Below the pieces are notes generated by a model. The model worked only from the letters and a program-made list of their open reading frames with translations. It did not search any database and was not told where the DNA came from. Positions 51,003 to 59,068 of a stretch of 64,000 nt of DNA are shown piece after piece. Made by a program: the position numbers and the translations under genes. Origin of the DNA: Microbacterium hominis (lineage in GTDB: Bacteria; Actinomycetota; Actinomycetes; Actinomycetales; Microbacteriaceae); contig NZ_CP054038.1 of assembly GCF_013282805.1 (NCBI RefSeq), positions 930,001 through 994,000 on the forward strand, given 5' to 3'. Each line of letters starts with the position of its first letter. Position 1 is the stretch's first letter.

Positions 51003-51970
51003 TGGCGATTCAGCCCGTCGATCTGCCCATGGAGGCAGAGGATGCCCGCCGCATCAAGCGCGGAGAGCGCAAGTCCGAGGCGCAGATGCTCGGCAAGACC
51101 AAGAAGCGGCTGAGCTCCCCGTGGGCGACCGCGGCGGCGCTCGTCATCGCGATCGCGTGGACGATCCCCACGTTCGGTCTGCTCGTGACCTCGTTCCGCC
51201 CGCGGGAGCTCATCAACACCAGCGGCTGGTGGACGATCTTCCAGAACTGGGGCTTCACCCTCGAGAACTACGGGGAAGCGCTCCAGAGCGGCAACAGCCA
51301 GCTGAACATGGCCCAGGCGTTCGTGAACTCCTTCGCGATCACGATCCCCGTCACCGTGTTCGCGGTGTCGCTCGCGATGCTCGCGGCGTACGCCTTCGCG
51401 TGGATCGACTTCCGAGGCAAGAACTGGCTGTTCGTCTTCGTGTTCGCGCTGCAGATCGTGCCGATCCAGATGGCGTTCGTGCCGGTGCTGCAGCTGTTCG
51501 CCCAGGGGACCGTCTTCGGCATTCCCGTGATCCAGGCCTTCGGGTCGGTCGGGTACGCGCAGGTGTGGATCGCCCACACCATGTTCGGCCTGCCGCTGAT
51601 GATCTACCTGCTCCACAACTTCGTCTCGGAGATCCCGAGCGAGGTGATCGAGGCGGCGCGCGTCGACGGCGCGGGCCACGGCCAGATCTTCTTCCGGCTG
51701 ATCCTGCCGCTCACGATGCCGGCGATCGCCTCGGTGGCGATCTTCCAGTTCCTGTGGGTGTGGAACGACCTGCTCGTGGCGCTGATCTTCGCCGATGGAA
51801 ACGTCGCGCCGATCACCAAGCTGCTGGCGGAGATGACCGGAAGCCGAGGCCAGGACTGGCACCTGCTGACGGCGGGCGCCTTCATCGCCATGATCGTGCC
51901 GCTGATCGTGTTCCTGTCGCTGCAGAGATACTTCGTGAGAGGACTGCTCGCCGGCTCTACCAAGGGCTGA
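51002..51970 (+). CDS. Sugar ABC transporter permease (AglG-like)
   Basis: A 322-residue permease with a 40-residue cytoplasmic, charged N-terminus, six helices and the EAA loop EAARVDGAGHGQIFFRLILPLTMPAIA (about 215-242). It completes the importer whose binding protein and first permease precede it. Its start overlaps the AglF-like stop. A 15-bp terminator with a TTCA loop follows. No glycoside hydrolase is in the operon. Confidence 0.92.
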   Translation: MAIQPVDLPMEAEDARRIKRGERKSEAQMLGKTKKRLSSPWATAAALVIAIAWTIPTFGLLVTSFRPRELINTSGWWTIFQNWGFTLENYGEALQSGNSQLNMAQAFVNSFAITIPVTVFAVSLAMLAAYAFAWIDFRGKNWLFVFVFALQIVPIQMAFVPVLQLFAQGTVFGIPVIQAFGSVGYAQVWIAHTMFGLPLMIYLLHNFVSEIPSEVIEAARVDGAGHGQIFFRLILPLTMPAIASVAIFQFLWVWNDLLVALIFADGNVAPITKLLAEMTGSRGQDWHLLTAGAFIAMIVPLIVFLSLQRYFVRGLLAGSTKG

Positions 51971-51981
51971 CCGGGGGAGCA

Positions 51982-52015
51982 GAAGCGGCGCGGTCCTTCA
52001 GGACCGCGCCGCTTC
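51982..52015. terminator. Terminator after the second importer operon
   Basis: A perfect 15-bp stem (51982-51996 with 52001-52015) with a TTCA loop, between the permease and the convergent DUF305 gene. Confidence 0.85.
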
Positions 52016-52051
52016 CGCGCGTGCGTGCGGCGATTCTCGCCGACTGGATGG

Positions 52052-52741
52052 TCAGCCGGTGCAGCCGAGGCGCTCCTGGATCGACCGCATGGCGTCGATC
52101 TCGGCGGTCTGGCCGGTGACGATCGCGCCGGCCACCTCGAGCACGCGGGCGTCGGAGCCGAGCTCGATCACCGCCTCCGCCATGGGGACAGCGCCCTCGT
52201 GGTGGCGGATCATCAGGTCGAGGAACAGGCAGTCCGCCTCGGTGCCCGTGGCGGCGACGAGGTCGCGCAGCTCGGCGTCGGAGGCCATGCCCATGGCCCC
52301 GCGAGCGTCATCCTCGCTGAGCGGCTCCGTAGCCGAGACGCCGTGGTCGTGGCCCGCGTCGGTCTCGGCCATCCACTGCATCATGGTGCCGCTGCGCTGC
52401 GGGAGCCCCCACTGCACGAGCCAGTCGTACATCTCACCGCGCTGCCCCGCCTGCCCGGTGGCGATGTCGTACGAGAGCACACGCAGCTCGGGGTCGTCGG
52501 TCTTGCGGTAGATCTCCATCGCCATCTCGATCGCCTGCGCGTGGTGCACCTGCATGTCGCGGGAGAACCCCGCCTCGGGCGAGGAGCTGCCGGGGCTGGA
52601 TGCCGCAGATGACGCTCCGAATGTGGAGAAGCGTCCGACGGCGAACGCCAGCGCGGCGATCCCGAGTCCGACGAGGACGTACACCCACCACCGCGGGCGG
52701 TCGGGCGCAGCGGCGCCGGGGGAGTCGGGATCGCCGATCAT
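52052..52741 (-). CDS. DUF305 membrane-anchored protein
   Basis: A 229-residue protein: short cytoplasmic head, one membrane helix (about 18-38: WWVYVLVGLGIAALAFAVGRF), Ser-rich linker, then a DUF305 helical domain facing outside. Histidine/Met-rich motifs typical of the family are seen: FSRDMQVHHAQAIEMAMEIYRK, MMQWM, GHDHG and LDLMIRHHEGAVPMAEAVIELG, which suggest metal (copper) binding, though the function is unproven. It starts 11 bp after the DUF3105 gene on the same strand; the two are a frequent actinobacterial pair. Confidence 0.9.
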   Translation of the reverse strand: MIGDPDSPGAAAPDRPRWWVYVLVGLGIAALAFAVGRFSTFGASSAASSPGSSSPEAGFSRDMQVHHAQAIEMAMEIYRKTDDPELRVLSYDIATGQAGQRGEMYDWLVQWGLPQRSGTMMQWMAETDAGHDHGVSATEPLSEDDARGAMGMASDAELRDLVAATGTEADCLFLDLMIRHHEGAVPMAEAVIELGSDARVLEVAGAIVTGQTAEIDAMRSIQERLGCTG

Positions 52742-52752
52742 GCCGGTCGCTG

Positions 52753-53472
52753 TTACTGCTTGCCCGGGGCGTCGAACGCTCCGGAGCACGCGGCGTTGGG
52801 CTCGGGTGCGCTCGTGGAGCGCCAGTACGCCTCGATGAACTCGCCGATGCGCTCGTCGTCGGCCGAGTCGACCTTCAGCTGCGCGTTCCACGCGCTCACG
52901 GCGATCGGGGTGTCCATGCCCTCGTACGGCGAGAGGATCACGTAGCTCGAGGGGAGCTGCGACTCGAGCGCCTCGACGCCGGCGGCATCCACCGAGGCCG
53001 GGTCGTAGGTGACCCAGACGGCGCCGTGCTCGAGCGAGTGCACCGCGTTCTCATTGGGGACCTGCTGGGTGTACACGCCGCAGTTCAGCCACACGGCGTT
53101 GTGGTCGCCGCCGGCGGGCGGGGTCTGCGCGTACTCGACCGCGCCCTCGACGTGCGTCGCCGAGTTGGAGAAGGTCTCGACCCCTTCGATCGACGAGCTG
53201 TCGCCGTCACCGGGCCTGAGGGTCGGCGGGGCCGCGGGGGCGAACACGATCGAGGCGACGATCGCGCCGATCACGGCGATGGCGGCGACGACGCCCACAA
53301 CCCACCACACGAGCTTGCTGCGGCGGCGCTTGGCGAGCTGCCGCTGATACTCGGCGAGCTTCTCCTGGCGCTTCTGCTCGCGCTGCTGCTTGACGGTGAG
53401 ATTGATGTCGGCCTGCGTGGCGGGGTTTCCGCTCGTGCGCTTGTCGGTGGGGCGCGGGGATGTCGGGGTCAT
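52753..53472 (-). CDS. DUF3105 membrane-anchored protein
   Basis: A 239-residue protein with a charged cytoplasmic N-terminus (coiled-coil-like KQQREQKRQEKLAEYQRQLAKRRRSK), one membrane helix (about 55-77) and an outside DUF3105 domain holding ATHVEGAVEYAQTPPAGGDHNAVWLNCGVYTQQVPNENAVHSLEHGAVWVTYDP. Conserved His and Cys suggest metal or redox chemistry; its role is unknown. It is upstream of and co-oriented with DUF305, gap 11 bp. Start chosen at MTPTSPRP (53472); the longer frame runs into the operator region of the divergent efflux gene. Confidence 0.88.
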   Translation of the reverse strand: MTPTSPRPTDKRTSGNPATQADINLTVKQQREQKRQEKLAEYQRQLAKRRRSKLVWWVVGVVAAIAVIGAIVASIVFAPAAPPTLRPGDGDSSSIEGVETFSNSATHVEGAVEYAQTPPAGGDHNAVWLNCGVYTQQVPNENAVHSLEHGAVWVTYDPASVDAAGVEALESQLPSSYVILSPYEGMDTPIAVSAWNAQLKVDSADDERIGEFIEAYWRSTSAPEPNAACSGAFDAPGKQ

Positions 53473-53610
53473 GTCGCTGATCTCGGCTCGGGCGCCCGGA
53501 GCGTGCGGCTGCGGGCCAGGGAACGGGTTTCGAGCAATCCTATGCGAGCGAATGCGCGGCGGGGCTGGGAAGGCGCCGGGATGGATGCCGCGCCGCCGGG
53601 CGGCATCCGG

Positions 53611-53651
53611 TATCATCGTCCTTTCGAATCGATTCGACGAGTCGATTCGAC
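53611..53651. promoter_or_regulatory. Promoter/operator region of the Bcr/CflA gene
   Basis: TATCAT (53611-53616) is a good -10; just downstream lie the perfect palindrome TCGAATCGATTCGA (53624-53637) and a direct repeat TCGATTCGAC at 53629-53638 and 53642-53651, 13 bp apart. These cover the predicted start site and probably bind a TetR/MarR-type repressor. No regulator gene is adjacent. A GGATGCCG...CGGCATCC inverted repeat sits upstream (53582-53607). Confidence 0.55.
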
Positions 53652-53673
53652 GGACACTTGAAACGAAACACAC

Positions 53674-54999
53674 GTGCGCGATACTTCACCGATTCCCCTT
53701 GCCACGCCCCCGGGCACCACGACCGGAGCCATCCGCACCCTCGGGCCGAACCCCGAGACCGCGCCGATCGTGCTCCATCCCGGCGATTCGATCTCGACGC
53801 GCCGCCGCGTGCTCTACATCGTGCTGCTGGGCGCGCTCACCGCGCTCGGGCCGTTCACCATCGACCTGTACCTGCCGGCGTTCCCGACGCTCGAGGCAGA
53901 CTTCGACACGACCGCGGCGGCGATCCAGCTCACCCTCACCGGCACGATGATCGGTTTCGCCCTCGGGCAGCTCATCGTCGGCCCCCTCAGCGACAAGGTG
54001 GGTCGCCGGCTGCCGCTGCTGTCGGTGACGGCGCTGCACGTGCTGGCGAGCACGGCCGCGGCCTTCGCACCGACGCTCGAACTCCTCTCCGTCGCCCGCG
54101 TGCTCCAGGGCGCCGGTGCTGCGGCGGGCGGCGTGGTCGCCGCCGCGATCGTGCGCGACCTGTTCGGCGGCCGGCGCCTCGTCGTCATGCTCTCGCGCCT
54201 GGCCCTCGTGTCGGGTGTGGCCCCGGTGCTCGCGCCGCTGATCGGCTCGGCGCTTCTCCTGGTGATGCCGTGGCGGGGGATCTTCGTCGTGCTCGCCGTC
54301 TACGGCGCGGTGATGCTCATCTCGGCGATCGCCTTCATCCCCGAGACGCTCCCGCCCGCGCGGCGCCACGACCGGGGTACGACGACGGTCTGGCAGCGAT
54401 ACCGCAGCGTGCTGAGCGACCGCGTGTTCATCGGCGTGCTCATCATCGGCGGCATGACCTTCAGCGGACTGTTCTCGTACCTGTCGAGCTCGCCGTTCCT
54501 GTTCCAGGAGACCTACGGCTTCGACGCGCAGCTGTACGGCATCCTCTTCGCCGTGAACTCCCTCGGCGTGGTCGTCGGCGTGCAGACCGCCGCGCGGCTG
54601 GCGGCCCGATTCGGACCGCAGTGGGTGCTCGCGTGGTCGACCGGGGTGCTGGTGGTCGCGGCATCCGCCATCATCGTCGCCGACCAGTTGGGCCTGGGCC
54701 TGTGGGGCACGATCGTGCCGCTGTTCGTCTTCATGACCGCGTGCGGCTTCACCTTCCCGTGCGTGCAGGTGCTCGCCCTGGACCGGCACGGCAACGCCGC
54801 CGGCACGGCGCAGTCGATCGTGGGCGCGAGCAACTTCGGCGTCGCCGGCATCATCTCGCCCATGGTGGGCTGGATCGCCCAGGATGCCGGCATCACGGCC
54901 ACCACGATGGCGGCCGTCATGGCCGGCTGCGCGGTGATCGGCGTGCTGTCGCTGTGGCTGGTCGTGCGCCCGCGCACCGTGGAGCGCCTCGCGCCGTAG
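53674..54999 (+). CDS. Bcr/CflA-family MFS drug efflux transporter
   Basis: A 441-residue major facilitator (DHA1, 12 helices) of the Bcr/CflA group. Typical features: LLGALTALGPFTIDLYLPAFPTLEADFDTTAAAIQLTLTGTMIGFALGQLIVGPLSDKVGRRLPLL (helix 1-2 and motif A) and RVLQGAGAAAGGVVAAAIVRDLF (motif B). It exports drugs such as bicyclomycin or chloramphenicol in relatives; the substrate here is unknown. The N-terminal 45 residues are a hydrophilic cytoplasmic tail. GTG start at 53674 follows the palindromic operator region. It is divergent from DUF3105. Confidence 0.9.
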   Translation: MRDTSPIPLATPPGTTTGAIRTLGPNPETAPIVLHPGDSISTRRRVLYIVLLGALTALGPFTIDLYLPAFPTLEADFDTTAAAIQLTLTGTMIGFALGQLIVGPLSDKVGRRLPLLSVTALHVLASTAAAFAPTLELLSVARVLQGAGAAAGGVVAAAIVRDLFGGRRLVVMLSRLALVSGVAPVLAPLIGSALLLVMPWRGIFVVLAVYGAVMLISAIAFIPETLPPARRHDRGTTTVWQRYRSVLSDRVFIGVLIIGGMTFSGLFSYLSSSPFLFQETYGFDAQLYGILFAVNSLGVVVGVQTAARLAARFGPQWVLAWSTGVLVVAASAIIVADQLGLGLWGTIVPLFVFMTACGFTFPCVQVLALDRHGNAAGTAQSIVGASNFGVAGIISPMVGWIAQDAGITATTMAAVMAGCAVIGVLSLWLVVRPRTVERLAP

Positions 55000-55031
55000 G
55001 CGGTGCCGTGGGGTGCGCGGCCGGGGCGGGG

Positions 55032-55544
55032 TCAGTGCTCCCGCACCGGCTGCAGCCGGAACAGACGGACCGTGCGGCCCGAGTCCCGCTCGTAGCCGCG
55101 ATAACCGGGCCACTGCGCCTCGATGAGTCGCCACACGGCATCGCGCTCGGCGTCGGGGACGCGGCTCGAGCGCACGAGCATGCGGCGGCCGCGCACGGTG
55201 ATGGCGGCGTCGGGATGGGCGAGCAGGTTCGTCGTCCACGCGGGATGACGCGCGCCGGCGAAGTTCGTGCCCGCGACGATGGCGCGGCCCTGGCCGTCGG
55301 GCGTGTACATCAGCGCGGCGTCGCGCGGCGCACCGGACTTGGCGCCCACCGTGTGGAGCACGAGCGAGGGCACCAGCAGCGCACTCACCTGCACGCGGCC
55401 ACCGGTGAGCCGGCCGATGACCGCCTCGAGCGGCGGCAGCACAGCGGGGCCGATCGCGCGCCGGAACACGCGGGTGCGGGTCAGCGGCGCGATCGCCGCC
55501 CGCACGACATCCACGACGCGGGTCACGTCCCCATTGTGCTCCAT
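55032..55544 (-). CDS. Nitroreductase family deazaflavin-dependent (Ddn-like) oxidoreductase
   Basis: A 170-residue split-barrel protein of the Ddn/Rv3547 type: PSLVLHTVGAKSGAPRDAALMYTPDGQGRAIVAGTNFAGARHPAWTTNLLAHPDAAITVRGRRMLVRSSRV, the F420-binding pattern (KSG, GxxGG-like, HPAWxxNL). These proteins use F420H2 to reduce quinones or nitro compounds. Whether this organism makes F420 cannot be judged here. Start at 55544 (MEHNGD) or the nearby GTG at 55526. Convergent with the Bcr/CflA gene, divergent from PAP2. Confidence 0.88.
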   Translation of the reverse strand: MEHNGDVTRVVDVVRAAIAPLTRTRVFRRAIGPAVLPPLEAVIGRLTGGRVQVSALLVPSLVLHTVGAKSGAPRDAALMYTPDGQGRAIVAGTNFAGARHPAWTTNLLAHPDAAITVRGRRMLVRSSRVPDAERDAVWRLIEAQWPGYRGYERDSGRTVRLFRLQPVREH

Positions 55545-55560
55545 GCGGCATGATGGCGGG

Positions 55561-56247
55561 ATGCCGAACGCTGACCAGCACGGACGCACACAGATCAACT
55601 ACCGTCGGCCCCTGTGGATCGGGGTCGGCCTGCTCGCGGCCGGCGTGCTGCTCGCGGTCGGCATCTTCGTCGGGCTGGGGAACGAGACCTTCGGGATCGA
55701 CCGGGCATGGCAGGACCTGCTCGCCGCGAGCCGCGGCCCCGTCGCGCTGTGGTTCGCGTACGCGATGGACTTCCTCGGCGGTGGCTGGTTCGGCGTCTTC
55801 GCGGTGCCCGTGGTCGGGGGCGTGATCCTCGTGCTGGTGCGGCGCCCCTGGGCGGCGCTGTACTTCGTCGTCGCACAGGCCGCCAGCGCCGGCGTGGTGC
55901 AGATCCTCAAGCACGCTGTCGGGCGCGCGCGACCGGAGGACATCATCGTCGTCTCGGACTTCGGCTCATTCCCGTCCGGGCATGTGGCAAACGCCGCCAC
56001 CATCGCCGTCGCGCTGCTCGTGATCTTCCCGCACTGGTGGGTGGCGCTGGCCGGGGCGGTGTGGACCCTCGCGATGGCCTTCACACGCACCTACCTCGGG
56101 GCGCACTGGCTGAGCGACACGATCGGCGGGGCACTGGTGGGCGCCGGCGCCGCGCTGCTGGTGGCCGCGGCCTTCGCGCGACCGCTGGCCACAGAGCAGG
56201 CGCGGCTGCGCGCGCGGGCGCCGCAGCGGAACGACCTGCCTGGCTAG
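55561..56247 (+). CDS. PAP2-family membrane phosphatase
   Basis: A 228-residue membrane phosphatase with six helices. The three PAP2 motifs are present: KHAVGRARPED (motif 1), FPSGHVANAA (motif 2, catalytic His) and RTYLGAHWLSDTIGG (motif 3, with the nucleophile His in YLGAHW). They lie near residues 115, 138 and 180. It removes phosphate from lipid carriers such as undecaprenyl diphosphate or phosphatidic acid on the outer face of the membrane. ATG at 55561 with GGCGGG; an upstream in-frame ATG at 55543 is possible. It is divergent from the Ddn-like gene and ends nine bases before the HerA-like gene. Confidence 0.92.
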   Translation: MPNADQHGRTQINYRRPLWIGVGLLAAGVLLAVGIFVGLGNETFGIDRAWQDLLAASRGPVALWFAYAMDFLGGGWFGVFAVPVVGGVILVLVRRPWAALYFVVAQAASAGVVQILKHAVGRARPEDIIVVSDFGSFPSGHVANAATIAVALLVIFPHWWVALAGAVWTLAMAFTRTYLGAHWLSDTIGGALVGAGAALLVAAAFARPLATEQARLRARAPQRNDLPG

Positions 56248-56256
56248 GCTGGCGCC

Positions 56257-59058
56257 ATGACCGCGCCCGCCTCGCCCGATCCCGCCGTCGCCGAAGCGGA
56301 GCTCGCCCGCCTGCGGGCCGCCGCCGAGGCCGCCGAGGCGGAGCTGAAGGCCGCGCAGGCGCGCGCCGCGCTCGCCGCCGCCGAGGCCGCCGCCGCGAAG
56401 GCGCGTGCCACGGCATCCGCCGCTGCGGCGCCTGCGGTGTCTGCGGTGTCTGCGGTGTCTGAGGTGCCTGCGGTGCCTGCGGTGTCTTCGCAAGCGGCAT
56501 CCATTGATTCAGAACAGGTGATCCGCCGAGAACAGGAAGGTTCGGCTGTGGATCGGCCTGTGTCCGGCGGATCACCTGTTCTCGGCGAGGGGGTGGGGGT
56601 GGATGCTTCGCCCGTCGCGTCCACTGCACCTGCGGCATCCGCTGCGCCTGCGGCATCCATTGATTCAGAACCGGTGATCCGCCGAGAACAGGAAGGTTCG
56701 GCTGTGGATCGGCCTGTGTCCGGCGGATCACCTGTTCTCGGCAAGGGGGTGGGGGTGGATGCTGCGCCGGCGGCATCCGCTGCGCCTGCGGCATCCATTG
56801 ATTCAGAACCGGTGATCCGCCGAGAACAGGAAGGTTCGGCTGTGGATCGGCCTGTGTCCGGCGGATCACCTGATCTCGGCAAGGGGGTGGGGGCGGATGC
56901 CGCGCCCGCCGCGTCCACTGCACCTGCGGCATCCGCTGCGCCGGCGGCATCCATTGATTCAGAACCGGTGATCCGCCGAGAACAGGAAGGTTCGGCTGTG
57001 GATCGGCCTGTGTCCGGCGGATCACCTGATCTCGGCAAGGGGGTGGGGGCGGATGCCGCGCCCGCCGCATCCGCTGCACCTGCGGCATCCGCTGCGCCTG
57101 CGGTATCCATTGATTCAGAACCGGTGATCCGCCGAGAACAGGAAGGTTCGGCTGTGGATCGGCCTGTGTCCGGCGGATCACCTGATCTCGGCAAGGGGGT
57201 GGGGGTGGATGCTTCGCCCGTCGCGTCCACTGCACCTGCGGAATCCACTTCGCCTGCGGCATCCATTGATTCAGAACCGGTGATCCGCCGAGAACAGGAA
57301 GGTTCGGCTGTGGATCGGCCTGTGTCCGGCGGATCACCTGATCTCGGCAAGGGGGTGGGGGTGGATGCTTCGCCCGTCGCGTCCACTGCACCTGCGGCAT
57401 CCGCTGCGCCTGCGGCGCCGGGCGGCCCGCTCGACGCCGACGAGATCGCCCGCGTGCGCGACGGCTATGCCTTCGACGCCCATACGCTCGACCTGGGCGC
57501 GCTCGTGAACACCGAGCCGCTCGCCGAGGTGCAGGTGCGCATTCCGCTGGCGATGATGAACCGTCACGGTCTCGTCGCGGGGGCGACGGGAACAGGCAAG
57601 ACCCGCACCCTGCAGGGCCTGGCAGAGCAGCTGGCCGCCAAGGGGGTGCCGGTGTTCGCCGCGGACGTCAAGGGCGACCTGTCCGGCGTGGCCACGCCTG
57701 GCACACCGAGCGAGAAGCTGCTCGCCCGCACCCGAGGCATCGGGCAGGACTGGCAGCCGGCCGCCTCGGCGACCGAGTACTTCGCCCTCGGCGGCGTCGG
57801 CAGGGGCGTGCCGGTGCGGGCCACCGTCTCGGGGTTCGGGCCGCTGCTGCTGAGCAAGGTGCTGGGACTCAACGCGACCCAGGAATCGAGCCTCGGCCTC
57901 GTGTTCCACTACGCCGATCGCAGCGGCCTCGCCCTGGTCGACCTCGCCGATCTGCGGGCCGTGCTCACGTACCTGGTCAGCGACGAAGGGAAGGCCGAGC
58001 TGAAAGAACTCGGCGGTCTGTCGTCGGCGACGGCGGGCGTGATCCTGCGCGAGCTCATCACCTTCGCCGACGGCGGCGCCGACGTGTTCTTCGGCGAGCC
58101 GGAGTTCGAGGTGGGCGATTTCCTCCGCACCGCGCCCGACGGGCGGGGGATCATCAGCCTCCTCGAGGTGCCGGGGGTCATCGACCGCCCGGAGCTGTTC
58201 TCGACCTTCCTCATGTACCTGCTCGCGGAACTGTTCGAGACCCTGCCCGAGGTCGGCGACGCCGACAGGCCGAAGCTCGTGTTCTTCTTCGATGAGGCGC
58301 ATCTGCTCTTCCGGGACGCCTCGAAGGACTTCCTCGCCGCGATCGTGCAGACCGTGCGCCTCATACGCTCCAAGGGCGTGGGGGTGTTCTTCGTGACGCA
58401 GACCCCCAAGGACGTGCCCGCCGATGTGCTGGGGCAGCTCGGCTCCCGCGTGCAGCACGCCCTGCGCGCGTTCACCCCCGACGACGCGAAGGCCCTGCGG
58501 GCGAGCGTCGGCACGTACCCGAAGAGCGGGTACGACCTCGAGCGGGTGCTGCAGGAGCTCGGCACGGGCGAGGCGATCGTCACCGTGATGAGCGAGAAGG
58601 GCGCGCCGACGCCCGTGGCCTGGACGCGACTGCGCGCGCCGCAGGGGCTGATGTCGCCGACTCCGGATGCCGCGATCGAGGCCGCGGTGGCGGCATCCCC
58701 GCTCCTCGCGCGGTACGGGACGCCGATCGATCGCGAGTCGGCCCGCGAGATCCTCACCGCGCGCATGAACGCGGCCGCCGAGAAGTCCGCGGCCGAGAGC
58801 GCGGCCCTGGAGAAGGCGCGCGTGGAGGCGGAGCTGGCGAAGCAGCAGGCTGCGATCGACAAGGCCCAGGCCGCGGCTGAGCGCAAGGCGCAGCAGGAGT
58901 ACGAGCGGCTGCTGAAGAAGACCGCCGGCACCTCGCGCACGACGCGCAGCCGCTCGCGTGCGGCGTCGTCGCCGCTGGAGCAGATCCTCACGTCGCGGTC
59001 GACGGAAGCGGTGCTCTCCGGGGTGATCCGCGGCCTGTTCGGCACCGGGCGGCGCTGA
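56257..59058 (+). CDS. HerA/DUF853-family ATPase with a repeat-expanded N-terminus
   Basis: A 933-residue protein. Residues 1-60 are an Ala/Glu/Lys coiled coil; about 82-385 are six copies of a 46- or 52-residue unit (SIDSE[PQ]VIRREQEGSAVDRP) encoded by palindromic repeats; about 390-835 are the HerA-like ATPase core with Walker A GATGTGKT (about 441-448) and Walker B KLVFFFDEAH (about 673-682); a Lys/Glu/Ala coiled-coil tail (about 840-895) follows. HerA-like DUF853 proteins (E. coli YjgR type) are hexameric DNA-associated ATPases of unclear role. The frame stays open through every repeat copy, since each unit is a multiple of three. The repeat part has no resemblance to a folded domain. The ATG at 56257 lies nine bases after PAP2. 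Confidence 0.9.
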   Translation: MTAPASPDPAVAEAELARLRAAAEAAEAELKAAQARAALAAAEAAAAKARATASAAAAPAVSAVSAVSEVPAVPAVSSQAASIDSEQVIRREQEGSAVDRPVSGGSPVLGEGVGVDASPVASTAPAASAAPAASIDSEPVIRREQEGSAVDRPVSGGSPVLGKGVGVDAAPAASAAPAASIDSEPVIRREQEGSAVDRPVSGGSPDLGKGVGADAAPAASTAPAASAAPAASIDSEPVIRREQEGSAVDRPVSGGSPDLGKGVGADAAPAASAAPAASAAPAVSIDSEPVIRREQEGSAVDRPVSGGSPDLGKGVGVDASPVASTAPAESTSPAASIDSEPVIRREQEGSAVDRPVSGGSPDLGKGVGVDASPVASTAPAASAAPAAPGGPLDADEIARVRDGYAFDAHTLDLGALVNTEPLAEVQVRIPLAMMNRHGLVAGATGTGKTRTLQGLAEQLAAKGVPVFAADVKGDLSGVATPGTPSEKLLARTRGIGQDWQPAASATEYFALGGVGRGVPVRATVSGFGPLLLSKVLGLNATQESSLGLVFHYADRSGLALVDLADLRAVLTYLVSDEGKAELKELGGLSSATAGVILRELITFADGGADVFFGEPEFEVGDFLRTAPDGRGIISLLEVPGVIDRPELFSTFLMYLLAELFETLPEVGDADRPKLVFFFDEAHLLFRDASKDFLAAIVQTVRLIRSKGVGVFFVTQTPKDVPADVLGQLGSRVQHALRAFTPDDAKALRASVGTYPKSGYDLERVLQELGTGEAIVTVMSEKGAPTPVAWTRLRAPQGLMSPTPDAAIEAAVAASPLLARYGTPIDRESAREILTARMNAAAEKSAAESAALEKARVEAELAKQQAAIDKAQAAAERKAQQEYERLLKKTAGTSRTTRSRSRAASSPLEQILTSRSTEAVLSGVIRGLFGTGRR
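56510..57345. repeat. Six in-frame copies of the 74-bp palindromic element
   Basis: Elements start at about 56510, 56666, 56804, 56960, 57116 and 57272; spacings are 156, 138, 156, 156 and 156 bp. Each is a 27-20-27 hairpin (first copy: arms 56510-56536 and 56557-56583). Between them are GCATCCGCTGCGCCTGCG-like 18-bp linkers coding for Ala-Pro-Ala-Ser repeats. Both strands are open through the array and read very similar peptides because the element is palindromic. The same element stands alone at 16873-16946. Confidence 0.93.
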
Positions 59059-59068
59059 CGCACCCGGG

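Noticed and set aside
56510..57345. CRISPR-like or intron interpretation of the spaced repeats in the HerA-like gene
   Set aside because: The reading frame is open throughout, the linkers are themselves repetitive, and the palindromic arms match an intergenic element.
56081..57400. Minus-strand open frame of 439 codons over the repeat region
   Set aside because: It is open only because the repeats are palindromic and GC-rich; it lacks a ribosome site and any domain.
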